DNA of 6,091 bases. It comes from JACDAN01 sp036380355 (lineage in GTDB: Bacteria; Actinomycetota; Thermoleophilia; Gaiellales; Gaiellaceae). The DNA is taken from the NCBI GenBank assembly GCA_036380355.1, contig DASVEW010000039.1, forward strand, positions 1 through 6,091. The letters are read 5' to 3'. The notes beneath the pieces are model-generated. The model made no database searches. It worked only from the letters and a program-made list of their open reading frames with translations, and was not told the origin of the DNA. Positions 4,889 through 6,091 of the stretch are shown piece by piece. Position numbers and translations under genes: made by a program. The first letter of the stretch is position 1. Every line of letters begins with the position of its first letter.

Positions 4889-6091
4889 TGGCGACCACCG
4901 AAGCCCGGGGCCTCGGGCACTCCGTCAAGCGGAAGGAGGACGCGCGCTTCCTCCGCGGGAAGGGCAACTACGTCGAGGACGTGATGCTTCCCGGGATGCT
5001 CCACCTGGAGCTCCTGCGCAGCCCGTTCGCGCACGCGCGCATCAACTCGATCGACTCGTCCCGCGCGCTCGAGCTCGACGGCGTTGTCGCCGTCGTGACC
5101 GGCGAGGACATGGCCGCGCACAACCTCGCGTGGATGCCGACCCTCTCCGGCGACACCCAGGCCGTCCTCGCGACGGACAAGGTGCGGTTCCAGGGCCAGG
5201 AGGTCGCGGCCGTCATCGCGGAGAGCCCGTACATCGCGAAGGACGCGCTCGAGCTGATCGACGTCGACTACGACCCGCTGCCCGCGGTGACCTCCCCGCA
5301 GCAGGCGCTCGCCGAGGACGCGCCGCTCATCCGCGACGACAAGGAGGGTCAGACCTCGAACCACATCTACAGCTGGGAGGCCGGCGACAAGGAGGCCACC
5401 GACCGCGCCTTCGCGGATGCCGACCGTGTCGTCGAGCTCGACACCTTCTACCCCCGCTGCCACCCGGCGCCGCTCGAGTGCTGCGGCTGCGTGGCGGACG
5501 TCAACCCGGCGACGGGCAAGGCGACGATCTACATGACCTCGCAGGCGCCGCACGCGCATAGGACGCTCTTCGCGCTCGTGGCCGGCCTGCCGGAGCAGAA
5601 CATCCGCATCATCTCGCCGGACATCGGCGGCGGCTTCGGCAACAAGGTCCCGATCTACCCCGGCTACGTCGTCGCGACCGCGGCCTCGCTGCTGATCGGC
5701 CGGCCGGTGAAGTGGGTCGAGGACCGGACCGGGAACCTGATCTCCACCGGGTTCGCCCGCGATTACCACATGCACGGCGAGCTCGCGCTCAAGGGCGACA
5801 GGATCACGGCCCTTCGCGTGAGGATGCTCTCCGACAACGGCGCGTTCTTCGCGGATGCACAGCCGTCGAAGTTCAAGGCCGGGCTGTTCCACATCGTCAC
5901 GGGCTCCTACGACATCCCGGCTGCGCACGTCTCGACCGAAGGCGCCTACACGAACAAGGCGCCGGGCGGCGTCGCCTACCGTTGCTCGTTCCGCGTCACC
6001 GAGGCGTCGTACCTGATCGAGCGGCTCGTCCAGAACGCGGCGTACGAGATCGGCGCCGACCCGGCGGAGTTCCGGATGAAGAACTTCATCA
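4888..6091 (+). CDS. coxL: CO dehydrogenase large (Mo-Cu) subunit CoxL, form I, 3'-truncated
   Basis: The frame is open from the ATG at 4888 to the window end, giving 401 residues, about half of the usual ~800. CoxL binds the molybdopterin cytosine dinucleotide cofactor and the Mo-Cu centre where CO and water become CO2. The N-terminal domain (about 10-135) contains RFLRGKGNYVEDV (20-32) and LLRSPFAHARI (42-52). The cofactor domain has TSQAPH (217-222, with Gln219 matching the conserved active-site Gln), DIGGGFGNKV (245-254) and ARDYHMHGELA (290-300). The loop GVAYRCSFR (361-369) carries Cys366, the form I copper ligand; form II relatives have AYRGAGR. Cys191, Cys198, Cys199 and Cys201 make an unusual cysteine cluster. 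GGGGAGG (4876-4882) lies 5 nt before the ATG, which overlaps the coxS stop by one base. The C-terminal domain with the catalytic Glu lies outside the window. Confidence 0.96.
   Translation, partial: MATTEARGLGHSVKRKEDARFLRGKGNYVEDVMLPGMLHLELLRSPFAHARINSIDSSRALELDGVVAVVTGEDMAAHNLAWMPTLSGDTQAVLATDKVRFQGQEVAAVIAESPYIAKDALELIDVDYDPLPAVTSPQQALAEDAPLIRDDKEGQTSNHIYSWEAGDKEATDRAFADADRVVELDTFYPRCHPAPLECCGCVADVNPATGKATIYMTSQAPHAHRTLFALVAGLPEQNIRIISPDIGGGFGNKVPIYPGYVVATAASLLIGRPVKWVEDRTGNLISTGFARDYHMHGELALKGDRITALRVRMLSDNGAFFADAQPSKFKAGLFHIVTGSYDIPAAHVSTEGAYTNKAPGGVAYRCSFRVTEASYLIERLVQNAAYEIGADPAEFRMKNFI

Noticed and set aside
4822..5928. Long minus-strand open frame opposite coxL
   Set aside because: The plus strand here encodes a highly conserved CoxL; the antisense product is low-complexity Arg/Val/Asp-rich and unrecognisable.
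4888..6091. CoxL as form II-like protein, xanthine dehydrogenase or 4-hydroxybenzoyl-CoA reductase large subunit
   Set aside because: The nearby crotonases made an aromatic acyl-CoA reductase worth considering, but the AYRCSFR loop with Cys is specific to form I CO dehydrogenase and coxDE flank the operon.
1..6091. tRNA or rRNA genes, CRISPR arrays, insertion sequences, phage or integration sites
   Set aside because: The window is almost wholly coding with recognisable metabolic genes; no repeat array, transposase, integrase or structured RNA gene was seen on either strand.

Overview
The window is GC-rich (roughly 70% by eye) and fully packed. It holds seven protein genes, and the only real intergenic gap is 93 bp. 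Dense coding, GC-ending codons, GTG starts and a probable leaderless gene suggest a high-GC actinobacterium, possibly Thermoleophilia-like. That placement is an inference from style, not a phylogenetic result.

Layout. (A) 1-1514, plus strand: two tandem crotonase-fold genes coupled by a 4-bp GTGA overlap. The first is cut by the window start and is a non-canonical family member. The second is a textbook enoyl-CoA hydratase. (B) 1511-3404, minus strand: a MoxR-type AAA+ ATPase (coxD) followed by a VWA-domain protein (coxE), overlapping by 8 bp. The coxE stop and the second crotonase stop share one CTAG palindrome. (C) 3405-3497: a divergent promoter region with a candidate leaderless promoter for coxDE, a candidate promoter for coxMSL, a 12-bp inverted repeat and a leader hairpin. 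(D) 3498-6091, plus strand: coxM (FAD subunit), coxS (two [2Fe-2S] clusters) and coxL (molybdenum subunit, cut by the window end).

The central result is an aerobic molybdenum-copper CO dehydrogenase. CoxL carries the form I active-site loop AYRCSFR (5974-5994), which places the Cys that bridges copper and molybdenum. CO is oxidised with water to CO2; electrons pass from the Mo-Cu site through the two CoxS iron-sulfur clusters to the CoxM FAD and on to the respiratory chain. CoxD and CoxE are the known maturation pair for the Mo-Cu site. Here they diverge from the structural genes instead of following coxL as in the classical coxMSLDE order, so enzyme and maturation factors could be controlled from one shared 93-bp region. 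The crotonases converge on coxE and are probably an unrelated acyl-CoA degradation unit.

I found no mobile element, RNA gene, CRISPR array or clearly novel system. The points worth a second look are the divergent cox layout and its control region, the atypical first crotonase, and a cysteine-rich stretch in CoxL.
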